64,000 nt of DNA from Mycobacterium sp. D16Q13 (GTDB lineage: Bacteria; Actinomycetota; Actinomycetes; Mycobacteriales; Mycobacteriaceae), in the NCBI RefSeq assembly GCF_002013375.1, contig NZ_MAEW01000002.1, positions 19,005 to 83,004 of the forward strand. Reading direction: 5' to 3'. Positions 1 through 8,581 of this stretch are shown in pieces. Numbering within the stretch: position 1 is the first letter of the stretch; each line of letters opens with the position of its first letter. The notes under the pieces were generated by a model that made no database searches, was not told where the DNA came from, and was given only the letters and a program-made list of their open reading frames with translations. Position numbers and translations under genes: made by a program.

Positions 1-289
1 TCAACAGCAAGAGCCCTGTTGCCCGCCTACGGTCCGTCGCGCTGACAGCGGCGACGTCGTCGCCCGGCGGCATCAGCATCCACAACAGCCCGTAGGCCGC
101 AATGCCCATACCGCTGGCCGCCCCGAGCACCGCGAAGGCCAACCGCACCCGAAACACCGGAACGTCGAGATGGTCAGCGAGCCCCCCGGCGACGCCGGCG
201 ACCACCCGTCCACCGGTACGCCGACGCAACGGCGGGGCGGCTGTCAGCCGATTCCCGCCGGCGAACGCATTCCGGAACGTGGGACTCAC
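1..289 (-). CDS. PspC-domain membrane protein, N-terminal part (truncated by window edge)
   Basis: Only the first 96 or so residues are present; the gene runs off the left edge. I start it at a GTG (287-289). After a short basic leader, residues 20-75 form a PspC domain, with the motif GGRVVAGVAGGLADHLDV followed by a hydrophobic segment ending YGLLWMLMPPG. PspC domains sit at the N-terminus of several actinobacterial sensor kinases that pair with a LuxR-type regulator, and the divergent neighbour also has PspC plus a LiaF-like tail. A histidine-kinase-like protein is therefore likely, but the part that would prove it lies outside the window. Confidence 0.75.
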   Translation of the reverse strand, partial: MSPTFRNAFAGGNRLTAAPPLRRRTGGRVVAGVAGGLADHLDVPVFRVRLAFAVLGAASGMGIAAYGLLWMLMPPGDDVAAVSATDRRRATGLLLL

Positions 290-410
290 CTCTGCGATAC
301 TGCCATGGCAAAGCTCCCCACGGCATCGGGCTTATCCCTGAACCCCACCGTGCAAAGATCAGGGTGAATCCTGATGGCGTACATGCCCGCGGCTGGGCAA
401 CATAGCTGTC

Positions 411-1568
411 ATGGACACGGATACCACCACCAAACGGACGCCGTCCTCCACCCTCGGAGACATGTGGCGGACGCGGCCGTTGCGGCTGCCGGGGCACGGC
501 AAGCTCGCCGGTGTTGCCGCGGGAATCGGCTACCGCTACAACGTCGATCCGCTGTTGGTACGCGTAATTTTCGTGGTCACAACAATTTTCGGCGGTGCGG
601 GCGCCATCATGTACGTGGCGTGCTGGTTGTTGATGCCCACCGCCCGCTACACCACTCCGTACCACGAGTCCAAGGTGAAGATGGTCTTCTGGATCATCGT
701 CTTGCTGCTTGTCGGCGGGCCGTTCATCGATCCCGATCGCGACCCGTGGGGATTGGTCAGTGCCGTTGTCCTGCTCGGGGGCTGGTATCTGCTCTACCAG
801 CGCCAGACTGAAACTCCGGTGCCTCCGGCGAGTTCGCCGGTGCAGTCCAGCACCGGCGAGCCTCTCACCACTGAAGATGACGAATCGAACAGCAACACCG
901 CGGCCACCGAGCCGCTCTTGCCGCCGCCCCCGCTCACCTGGGATCCGCTGCGGGCGGCCCCTTTCGCCTGGGACTTGCCCGATCAGGCGCCGCTGCCAGC
1001 GCCACCTGCCAAACCCAAGTCTCGCGTGGTCTCGGTGACCATCGGAGCGGCGCTCATCATCAGCGCGGTGCTCGTGGCCATCGGGCTACTCGGCGGCACC
1101 TGGGTGACACCCGTAGTGGTGACAGCGGCGGCACTGGTTGTCCTCGGCGTGGGCATGCTGGTGGGAGCATGGCTTCGCAGCGGTTACTCACTGCTCTTCC
1201 TGGCGGTACCACTGGGCGTATTCGTCATCGTGGCCTCCTCCATTGGCCCGCTGGAGGTATCACTCAACGTTGGCGACCAAAGTTACCGCGTGACAGAGGC
1301 TTCCGAAATCGAGGATTACTACGAGATCGGCATCGGCACCATCACCCTTGACCTCACCCAGGTCACGCTCACCCATGATAAGACGGTGAACCTCGACGTC
1401 GGGATGGGCGATATCCAGGTGCTGGTTCCTCCCTCGATGAACGTGCGCACCTCATGCGAGGTGAGCATCGGCAGCTTTGATTGCCTGCCCTCGCCCAACG
1501 GCACCGGTCCGGTACTGACGATCAACGCAACGGCAAATGTAGGAAGCATTGAGGTGCAACGTGTCTGA
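411..1568 (+). CDS. PspC-domain, LiaF-like multi-pass membrane protein
   Basis: 385 residues starting with MDTDTTTKRTPSS. A PspC domain (about residues 22-80) contains GHGKLAGVAAGIGYRYNVDP and a membrane segment ending ACWLLMP. Further hydrophobic segments follow (FWIIVLLLVGG, AVVLLGGWYLL, then three between about 210 and 285), so roughly six membrane passes. A proline-rich linker lies between. The last 100 residues are hydrophilic, with regular beta-strand pattern (GIGTITLDLTQV, DVGMGDIQVLVP), as in the LiaF/DUF2154 C-terminal domain that restrains envelope-stress kinases. It is divergent from another PspC gene and overlaps the next gene by 8 bases. Role in envelope stress sensing is inferred from domains. 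Confidence 0.8.
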   Translation: MDTDTTTKRTPSSTLGDMWRTRPLRLPGHGKLAGVAAGIGYRYNVDPLLVRVIFVVTTIFGGAGAIMYVACWLLMPTARYTTPYHESKVKMVFWIIVLLLVGGPFIDPDRDPWGLVSAVVLLGGWYLLYQRQTETPVPPASSPVQSSTGEPLTTEDDESNSNTAATEPLLPPPPLTWDPLRAAPFAWDLPDQAPLPAPPAKPKSRVVSVTIGAALIISAVLVAIGLLGGTWVTPVVVTAAALVVLGVGMLVGAWLRSGYSLLFLAVPLGVFVIVASSIGPLEVSLNVGDQSYRVTEASEIEDYYEIGIGTITLDLTQVTLTHDKTVNLDVGMGDIQVLVPPSMNVRTSCEVSIGSFDCLPSPNGTGPVLTINATANVGSIEVQRV

Positions 1569-1827
1569 GAACATCGACGAACCAGTAACCGGCGCCGAGA
1601 ATCGAGCGGAATCCTCATCGGAGGCCACCACCGAAGAGAAGGGCAGACCGTCCATCCTGCTGGCGTTGTCCGGGCTGGTCGCCGTGGTCGTCGGGGGCTG
1701 GGCCCTCACCGGCCAAGACTTCGGGGCACTGGTGCACAGCAATCTGATCGGCTGGGTCGCTATTGCCGTGGCGATCGCCATCGGCGTTGCGCTAGTGGCA
1801 GTTCCGACCCGCCGTAACCGGACCTAG
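1561..1827 (+). CDS. small two-span membrane protein
   Basis: 88 residues from a GTG start (1561) that overlaps the end of the PspC/LiaF-like gene, with GAGG a few bases upstream; an in-frame TTG at 1549 is a weaker alternative. The first 35 residues are acidic and polar. They are followed by two hydrophobic helices (ILLALSGLVAVVVGGWALTG and LIGWVAIAVAIAIGVALVAV) and a basic tail PTRRNRT. Overlap implies translational coupling to the upstream gene, and it probably works with it at the membrane. I do not recognise a named family. It converges on guaA with a gap of only 4 bases. Confidence 0.7.
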   Translation: MSENIDEPVTGAENRAESSSEATTEEKGRPSILLALSGLVAVVVGGWALTGQDFGALVHSNLIGWVAIAVAIAIGVALVAVPTRRNRT

Positions 1828-1831
1828 TAGC

Positions 1832-3400
1832 TCACTCCCATTCGATGGTGCCGGGCGGCTTGCTGGTGATATCCAGCACCACCCGGTTCACCTCGGGAAC
1901 CTCGTTGGTGATTCGGGTCGAGATCCGCTCTAGCACCTCGTACGGCAGACGCGTCCAGTCCGCGGTCATCGCGTCCTCACTGGATACCGGCCGCAACACA
2001 ATAGGATGCCCATAGGTACGGCCGTCACCCTGTACCCCGACCGAGCGCACATCGGCCAACAGCACCACCGGGCACTGCCAGATGTTGCGGTCCTGGCCGG
2101 CGGCGGTAAGTTCCTCGCGCGCAATGGCATCGGCACGGCGCAGAGTATCCAGCCGGTCGGCAGTGACCTCGCCGACGATCCTGATGGCCAGACCCGGTCC
2201 CGGGAATGGCTGGCGGCCAACGATTTCCTCGGGTAGGCCCAGTTCACGGCCGACGGCGCGAACCTCATCTTTGAACAACAGCCGCAGCGGTTCTACCAGG
2301 GCAAAGCTCAAGTCCTCGGGAAGTCCGCCCACATTGTGGTGACTCTTGATGTTGGCAGTGCCGCTGCCACCCCCGGACTCGACGACATCCGGGTACAGCG
2401 TGCCCTGTACCAAAAACTCGATCCCGTCCTCGGAGTTGCCGATCGCATCGGAGACGGCCCCCTCGAACGCCCGGATGAACTCACGGCCAATGATCTTGCG
2501 TTTGGTTTCCGGATCGCTGACACCGGCGAGCTCACCGAGGAACTTCTCCGCGACATCAACAGTCACCAGCTTGGCGCCGGTGGCTGCCACGAAGTCGTGT
2601 TCCACCTGAGCCCGCTCTCCGCTGCGCAGCAGACCGTGGTCAACGAACACACAGGTCAGCCTGTCGCCGATGGCGCGCTGCACCAGGGCTGCCGCCACCG
2701 CGGAATCCACCCCACCAGAGAGCCCGCACAATGCGCGGCCGTCACCGATCTGCGCACGCACCTGCTCGACCAGAGTCTCGGCGATATTGGCTGCCGTCCA
2801 CGCGGATTCGATACCGGCGAACTCGTGCAAAAAGCGGCTGAGCACCTGTTGTCCGTGCGGCGAGTGCAGCACCTCGGGGTGATACTGCACCCCGGCCAGA
2901 CGCCGCGCCCGATCCTCGAACGCCGCCACGGGAGCACCCTCGCTAGTGGCGACCACGGTAAAGCCTTGGGGTGCTTCGGTTACGGCATCGCCGTGGCTCA
3001 TCCACACGGGCTGGACGCCGGGCAGACCATCATGCAGGTCTCCGCCCACCACGTTCAGCTCGGTGCGGCCGTATTCGCTGGTGCCGGTGTGCGCGACAGT
3101 TCCGCCAAGCACCTGCGCCATGGCCTGGAAGCCGTAGCAGATGCCGAAAACAGGAACATCCAAATCGAATACACCGGGGTCGAGCTGGGGTGCGCCCTCT
3201 TCATAGACACTCGACGGGCCACCCGACAGGACGATCGCGCGGGGGTTGCGGGCCTTGATCTCATCGATGCTCGCCGAATGCGGGATCACCTCGGAGAACA
3301 CCCGCGCCTCACGCACACGCCGCGCGATCAGCTGCGCGTACTGTGCCCCGAAGTCGATGACCAGAACCGGTCGGTCGCCATGCTGCTCCGTTTGCGCCAC
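1832..3400 (-). CDS. guaA: GMP synthase (glutamine-hydrolysing)
   Basis: Converts XMP, glutamine and ATP to GMP, the last step of guanine nucleotide synthesis. 522 residues, normal length. The N-terminal class I amidotransferase has the nucleophile Cys88 in VFGICYGFQ and the His174/Glu176 pair in QYHPEV. The ATP pyrophosphatase P-loop SGGVDS is at about 228-233. The C-terminal dimerisation domain ends in KPPGTIEWE. The GTG start lies exactly 6 bases after a TAAGCT -10-like box, with no ribosome site, which suggests a leaderless mRNA. The IMP dehydrogenase genes that make its substrate are 3-6 kb upstream on the same strand. Confidence 0.98.
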   Translation of the reverse strand: MAQTEQHGDRPVLVIDFGAQYAQLIARRVREARVFSEVIPHSASIDEIKARNPRAIVLSGGPSSVYEEGAPQLDPGVFDLDVPVFGICYGFQAMAQVLGGTVAHTGTSEYGRTELNVVGGDLHDGLPGVQPVWMSHGDAVTEAPQGFTVVATSEGAPVAAFEDRARRLAGVQYHPEVLHSPHGQQVLSRFLHEFAGIESAWTAANIAETLVEQVRAQIGDGRALCGLSGGVDSAVAAALVQRAIGDRLTCVFVDHGLLRSGERAQVEHDFVAATGAKLVTVDVAEKFLGELAGVSDPETKRKIIGREFIRAFEGAVSDAIGNSEDGIEFLVQGTLYPDVVESGGGSGTANIKSHHNVGGLPEDLSFALVEPLRLLFKDEVRAVGRELGLPEEIVGRQPFPGPGLAIRIVGEVTADRLDTLRRADAIAREELTAAGQDRNIWQCPVVLLADVRSVGVQGDGRTYGHPIVLRPVSSEDAMTADWTRLPYEVLERISTRITNEVPEVNRVVLDITSKPPGTIEWE

Positions 3401-3406
3401 CGGCTT

Positions 3407-3412
3407 AGCTTA
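3407..3412 (-). promoter_or_regulatory. -10-like box of a possible leaderless guaA promoter
   Basis: On the minus strand TAAGCT is followed by exactly six bases and then the GTG start of guaA. This is the usual distance from a mycobacterial -10 (TANNNT) to the transcription start, so the mRNA may begin at the start codon. No clear -35 box was seen. Confidence 0.4.
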
Positions 3413-3446
3413 GTGGCGCTGGGGGCATCTCCCGCTTGCAGGGGGA

Positions 3447-5204
3447 CTAGCTGACCGACCGCACCGGTTCGATCGGCAGACTCCGCAATGCGCCGGGGGC
3501 ACCTGCCGGGACGACGGGGTGCGCCGGGGGCACCGCCGCCATCCGCTGATACGGCAGACCCTGCTCCGGGCGCAGGTCCAGCTCGCCCTTGTTGGGCCAC
3601 AACGACGCCGCCCGCTCGGCTTGCGCGGTGATGCTCAGCGACGGGTTGACGCCCAGGTTCGCCGAGATCGCGGCACCGTCCACCACGTACATAGTCGGGT
3701 ACCCGTACACCCGGTGGTACGGGTCGATGACGCCGTCCTCCGGGCTGGTTCCGATCACGGCCCCGCCCAGGAAGTGCGCGGTCAGCGGGATGTTGAACAG
3801 CTCGCCCCAGGTGCCACCCGCCACGCCATCGATCTTCGCGGCGAGTCGCCGCGTGGCCTCGTTGCCCGCGGGAATCCAGGTGGGGTTGGGTTCTCCGTGG
3901 CCCTGCTTGCTGTCCAAGCGCCGCCAGAACAGCGTCTTCTTGGTGAACGTGGTGATCGAGTTGTCCAGGTGCTGCATGACCAGCGCGATGACCGTCCGCT
4001 CGCTCCACTGCGTCACATTGAGCATGCGCAACGTACCCCGGGGGTCCGCCCGCGCGGCATCGATGAGCTGGCGCCACCGCGACTTCTCGCCATCGCCGTC
4101 GGTCATCAGGGTCTGCAGCAGGCCCATCGCGTTGGAGCCCTTGCCGTATCGCACCGGCTCGATATGCGTGTCGCTGGTCGGGTGGAACGAGGACGTGATG
4201 GCCACACCGTGGGTGAGGTCCAAATCGTCCTTGTACTCCAATCGGCCTGCACCGACGATGGATTCGGAGTTGGTACGGGTCAGCACGCCCAGGCGCTGCG
4301 ACAGCTTGGGCAGCAGACCCTTGTCCTTCATCTTGAACAGCAGGTTCTGTGTGCCCCAGGTTCCGGCGGCCAGCACCACGTACTTGGCTGTGTAGGTCTT
4401 GCGCTGCTTACGCACCCAGCGCCCCGTGCTCTTGGTGGAGACCCGCCAAGTCCCGTCGGCTCCCTGCTCGACCGCGGTGACGGTGGTGAGCGGAATGACC
4501 TGGGCACCAGAGGATTCAGCCAGCCCCAGATAGTTTTTGACCAGGGTGTTCTTGGCGCCAACCCGGCAACCTGTCATGCAGGAACCACACTCGGTGCAGC
4601 CCACCCGGTCGGGTCCGGCACCACCAAAGTAGGGATCGGCCACCTTGACTCCGGGTGCCTTGGCGCCGTCTGGCCCAAAGTAGACACCCACCGGGGTGGC
4701 GACGAAGGTGTCGCCGGCACCCATGTCGTCGGCGACCTCCTTGATGAGCCGGTCCGCGTCGGTGAAGGTGGGGTTCTTCACCACGCCAAGCATCCGCTGC
4801 GCCTGCTCGTAATGCGGCGAGAGCTCGGAACGCCAGTCGGTGATGCCCTTCCACTGCGGATCGCTGAAGAAAGGCTCCGGCGGTACGTACAGCGTGTTGG
4901 CGTAGTTCAGCGAGCCACCGCCCACCCCAGCGCCCGCCAGGATCATGCAGTTACTCAGCAGATGGATCCGCTGAATCCCGAAACACTTGAACATGGGCGC
5001 CCACAGGAACTTGCGCAGATTCCAGGATGTCTCGGCGAACTCCTCGTCGGAGAACCGGCGACCGGCCTCCAGGACCCCTACGCGGTAACCCTTTTCAGTC
5101 AACCGCATGGCGGTGACGCTTCCGCCGAATCCTGATCCGACGATGAGCACGTCAAAGTCGGTATCTGCTTCAGATTTTACAGGGACTGCTACCGGTGATG
5201 ACAT
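3447..5204 (-). CDS. choD: GMC-family FAD oxidoreductase, ChoD-like
   Basis: 585 residues, close to M. tuberculosis ChoD (Rv3409c), which sits in the same place beside guaB3-guaB2. The FAD-binding Rossmann motif GSGFGG with an acidic strand end (VGVLEAG) is at residues 23-48. GAGVGGGSLNYANT (about 91-104) is the second FAD contact. The C-terminal GMC region has TAHFLGGAVIG and VDGAAISANLGVNPS. Annotated as cholesterol oxidase by homology, but the true substrate in mycobacteria is uncertain. It also carries a ferredoxin-like cysteine set C203-x2-C206-x2-C209-x3-C213. The 93-base gap to guaB3, with two inverted repeats, suggests it has its own promoter. Confidence 0.88.
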   Translation of the reverse strand: MSSPVAVPVKSEADTDFDVLIVGSGFGGSVTAMRLTEKGYRVGVLEAGRRFSDEEFAETSWNLRKFLWAPMFKCFGIQRIHLLSNCMILAGAGVGGGSLNYANTLYVPPEPFFSDPQWKGITDWRSELSPHYEQAQRMLGVVKNPTFTDADRLIKEVADDMGAGDTFVATPVGVYFGPDGAKAPGVKVADPYFGGAGPDRVGCTECGSCMTGCRVGAKNTLVKNYLGLAESSGAQVIPLTTVTAVEQGADGTWRVSTKSTGRWVRKQRKTYTAKYVVLAAGTWGTQNLLFKMKDKGLLPKLSQRLGVLTRTNSESIVGAGRLEYKDDLDLTHGVAITSSFHPTSDTHIEPVRYGKGSNAMGLLQTLMTDGDGEKSRWRQLIDAARADPRGTLRMLNVTQWSERTVIALVMQHLDNSITTFTKKTLFWRRLDSKQGHGEPNPTWIPAGNEATRRLAAKIDGVAGGTWGELFNIPLTAHFLGGAVIGTSPEDGVIDPYHRVYGYPTMYVVDGAAISANLGVNPSLSITAQAERAASLWPNKGELDLRPEQGLPYQRMAAVPPAHPVVPAGAPGALRSLPIEPVRSVS

Positions 5205-5271
5205 CGTTGGCCTACCTCCGCATGGTCACGTTACCGACCAGTATGGAATACAACGAGGGGGGTTATGTAAA

Positions 5272-5285
5272 TTAGGTCACCCTAA
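5272..5285. promoter_or_regulatory. inverted repeat upstream of choD
   Basis: TTAGG-TCAC-CCTAA is a perfect 5-base inverted repeat with a 4-base spacer, lying between guaB3 and choD. It is a possible operator for choD. The half-sites resemble those of IdeR but the spacing does not fit. Confidence 0.3.
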
Positions 5286-5286
5286 G

Positions 5287-5300
5287 TAGACACATGTCTA
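5287..5300. promoter_or_regulatory. 14-base palindrome upstream of choD, TetR-like operator geometry
   Basis: TAGACA-CA-TGTCTA is a perfect 6-base inverted repeat with a 2-base spacer that overlaps the guaB3 stop codon and lies about 83 bases upstream of choD. Size and symmetry fit a TetR-family operator. It does not match the KstR or KstR2 consensus that I know. Confidence 0.35.
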
Positions 5301-6434
5301 AGAGTTGACGGTCAACCCGACCTTCTGAAATTCCTTGAGATCGCAGTATCCGGACTTCGCCATCGAACGGCGGAGCCCACCAACGAGATTCAACGTGCCG
5401 AACGGGTCGTCGGACGGCCCGGCGAGCACCTCGCTCAGCGGCGGCCGCTCCCCGACCGCCACCTGCAGCAGTGCACCACGGGGCAGCGACGGATGTGCGG
5501 CGGCATTCGGCCAGAACCACCCGTCGCCCGCGGACTCCTGCGCGGCGGCCAGCGGTGTACCCAGTACGACGGCGTCGGCACCACAGGCGATGGACTTCGC
5601 GAGATCTCCCGACGTGTGGATGTCGCCGTCGGCCAGCACGTGCACGTACCGGCCGCCCGTCTCGTCGAGATACTCACGGCGGGCAGCGGCGGCATCGGCG
5701 ATGGCGGTGGCCATCGCGACGCTGATACCCAACACCTCACCACTGGTCGTCGCACCCGCGGTCTGCCCGTACCCGACGATGACGCCGGCAGCCCCGGTCC
5801 GCATCAGGTGCAAGGCCGTGCGATGGTCGATCACGCCACCGGCGACGACGGGGATATCCAGTTCGGAGATAAAGGTTTTCAGGTTGAGCGGCTCACCGTC
5901 GCGGGCCACCCGCTCGGCCGAGACGATGGTGCCGTGAATGACCAGCAGGTCGATACCGGCGGAGATCAAATGCGGGGTGAGCAGCTGCGCGTTCTGCGGA
6001 CTCACGCGCACCGCAGTCGTCACCCCGGCACCGCGCACCTCGGCGATCGCCGCCGCCAGCAGCTCGGGATCGATTGGCGCCGAATGCAATTGCTGCAGCA
6101 AGCGAATAGCGGCGGACGGCTCCGGCTCCTTCTGGGCAACCTCGACCACCTCGGCGATGCGAGCCTCGACATCGGCGTGCCGGCCCCACAGTCCCTCACC
6201 GTTGATCACGCCGAGCCCACCGGCCCGGCCGAGTTCGATCGCGAAGCGCGGCGAAACCAGTGCATCGGTCGGGTGCGCCACCACCGGAATCTCGAAACGG
6301 TAGGCATCGAGCTGCCATGCCGTCGACACGTCCTGTGAGGAACGGGTGCGACGCGACGGGACAATGTTCACATCATCGAGTTCGTAAGTACGGCGGGCGC
6401 TTCTGCCCATGCCGATTTCGACGAGGTCACGCAT
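5298..6434 (-). CDS. guaB3: GuaB3 family IMP dehydrogenase-related protein
   Basis: 378 residues with a beta/alpha-barrel of the IMPDH/GMP reductase superfamily and no CBS pair. Barrel motifs are visible (DVNIVPSRRT, PVVAHPTDALVSP, PVVAGGVIDHRTALHLMRTG, LADGDIHTSGDLAKSIACGAD). The loop that in IMPDH reads GPGSICTTR reads here GQTAGATTS (about 223-231), so the catalytic cysteine appears to be alanine. The conserved position next to guaB2 (26-base gap) indicates co-transcription, but IMPDH activity is doubtful. The start ATG has an AAGGA ribosome site. Function in actinobacteria remains unclear to me. Confidence 0.92.
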   Translation of the reverse strand: MRDLVEIGMGRSARRTYELDDVNIVPSRRTRSSQDVSTAWQLDAYRFEIPVVAHPTDALVSPRFAIELGRAGGLGVINGEGLWGRHADVEARIAEVVEVAQKEPEPSAAIRLLQQLHSAPIDPELLAAAIAEVRGAGVTTAVRVSPQNAQLLTPHLISAGIDLLVIHGTIVSAERVARDGEPLNLKTFISELDIPVVAGGVIDHRTALHLMRTGAAGVIVGYGQTAGATTSGEVLGISVAMATAIADAAAARREYLDETGGRYVHVLADGDIHTSGDLAKSIACGADAVVLGTPLAAAQESAGDGWFWPNAAAHPSLPRGALLQVAVGERPPLSEVLAGPSDDPFGTLNLVGGLRRSMAKSGYCDLKEFQKVGLTVNS

Positions 6435-6460
6435 GTTGAGTTCCTTTGCGGTGCCGACAG

Positions 6461-7996
<1,536 letters not shown>

Positions 7997-8147
7997 TCAG
8001 GCCTCCATGCCAGATAGCCGTCGTATACATCCCAGGAGTGGGATGGAAAGGAGTAGATCCATCCTATCGGCTCGCCTCGGCTGCAATCTCCCGGACGTGT
8101 GCTCGGACATGCGCCACGTGAGCTGGCGCGCGAACCCGCGAACTGCG

Positions 8148-8153
8148 TACTCT
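8148..8153 (+). promoter_or_regulatory. -10-like box of a possible leaderless promoter (DUF5319 gene)
   Basis: TACTCT is followed by exactly six bases and the GTG start at 8160. AGGAGT also lies directly before the GTG but is too close to serve as a normal ribosome site, which favours a leaderless start. Confidence 0.4.
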
Positions 8154-8159
8154 AGGAGT

Positions 8160-8564
8160 GTGCGCGACCACTTTCCGCCGGGATTGCCGCCAGATCCGTT
8201 CGCCGACGATCCCCACGATCCGTCGGCCGCACTCGACGCGATCGAGCCGGGTCAGCCGCTCGATCCGCAAGAGCGGATCGCGGTCGAGGAGGATCTCGCC
8301 GACCTCGCGGTCTATGAGGCGTTGCTCGCCCATAAGGGAATTCGCGGATTGGTCGTTTGCTGTGACGAATGCCAGCAGGACCACTATCACGACTGGGACA
8401 TGCTCCGCGCGAACCTGCTGCAGCTGCTCGTCGACGGAACCGTGCGACCGCACGAGCCCGCCTTCGATCCCGAGCCCGAAGCCTACGTGACCTGGGATTA
8501 CTGCCGCGGGTACGCCGATGCCTCGCTCAACGAGGCGGCGACGGACCGCGACGGATTCCGCTGA
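8160..8564 (+). CDS. DUF5319 family protein (Rv3412-like)
   Basis: 134 residues from GTG 8160. Soluble and acidic, with no membrane segment. The N-terminus is Pro/Asp-rich (RDHFPPGLPPDPFADDP). A helical middle (ERIAVEEDLADLAVYEALL) leads to a conserved motif VVCCDECQQDHYHDWD with three cysteines and two histidines that could bind metal. The motif VTWDYCRGYAD follows. The same gene lies between guaB2 and rsdA-sigD in M. tuberculosis. Function is unknown; the Cys/His cluster suggests a zinc- or redox-linked role but nothing in the sequence proves it. Confidence 0.85.
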   Translation: MRDHFPPGLPPDPFADDPHDPSAALDAIEPGQPLDPQERIAVEEDLADLAVYEALLAHKGIRGLVVCCDECQQDHYHDWDMLRANLLQLLVDGTVRPHEPAFDPEPEAYVTWDYCRGYADASLNEAATDRDGFR

Positions 8565-8581
8565 TTTAGCTGCTCTGGAAC

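Noticed and set aside
5272..5285. IdeR iron box upstream of choD
   Set aside because: The half-sites TTAGG and CCTAA are 4 bases apart; the IdeR box needs about 9.
5287..5300. KstR cholesterol-regulon box upstream of choD
   Set aside because: Same length and symmetry, but the core AAC-N2-GTT is absent (ACA-N2-TGT instead).
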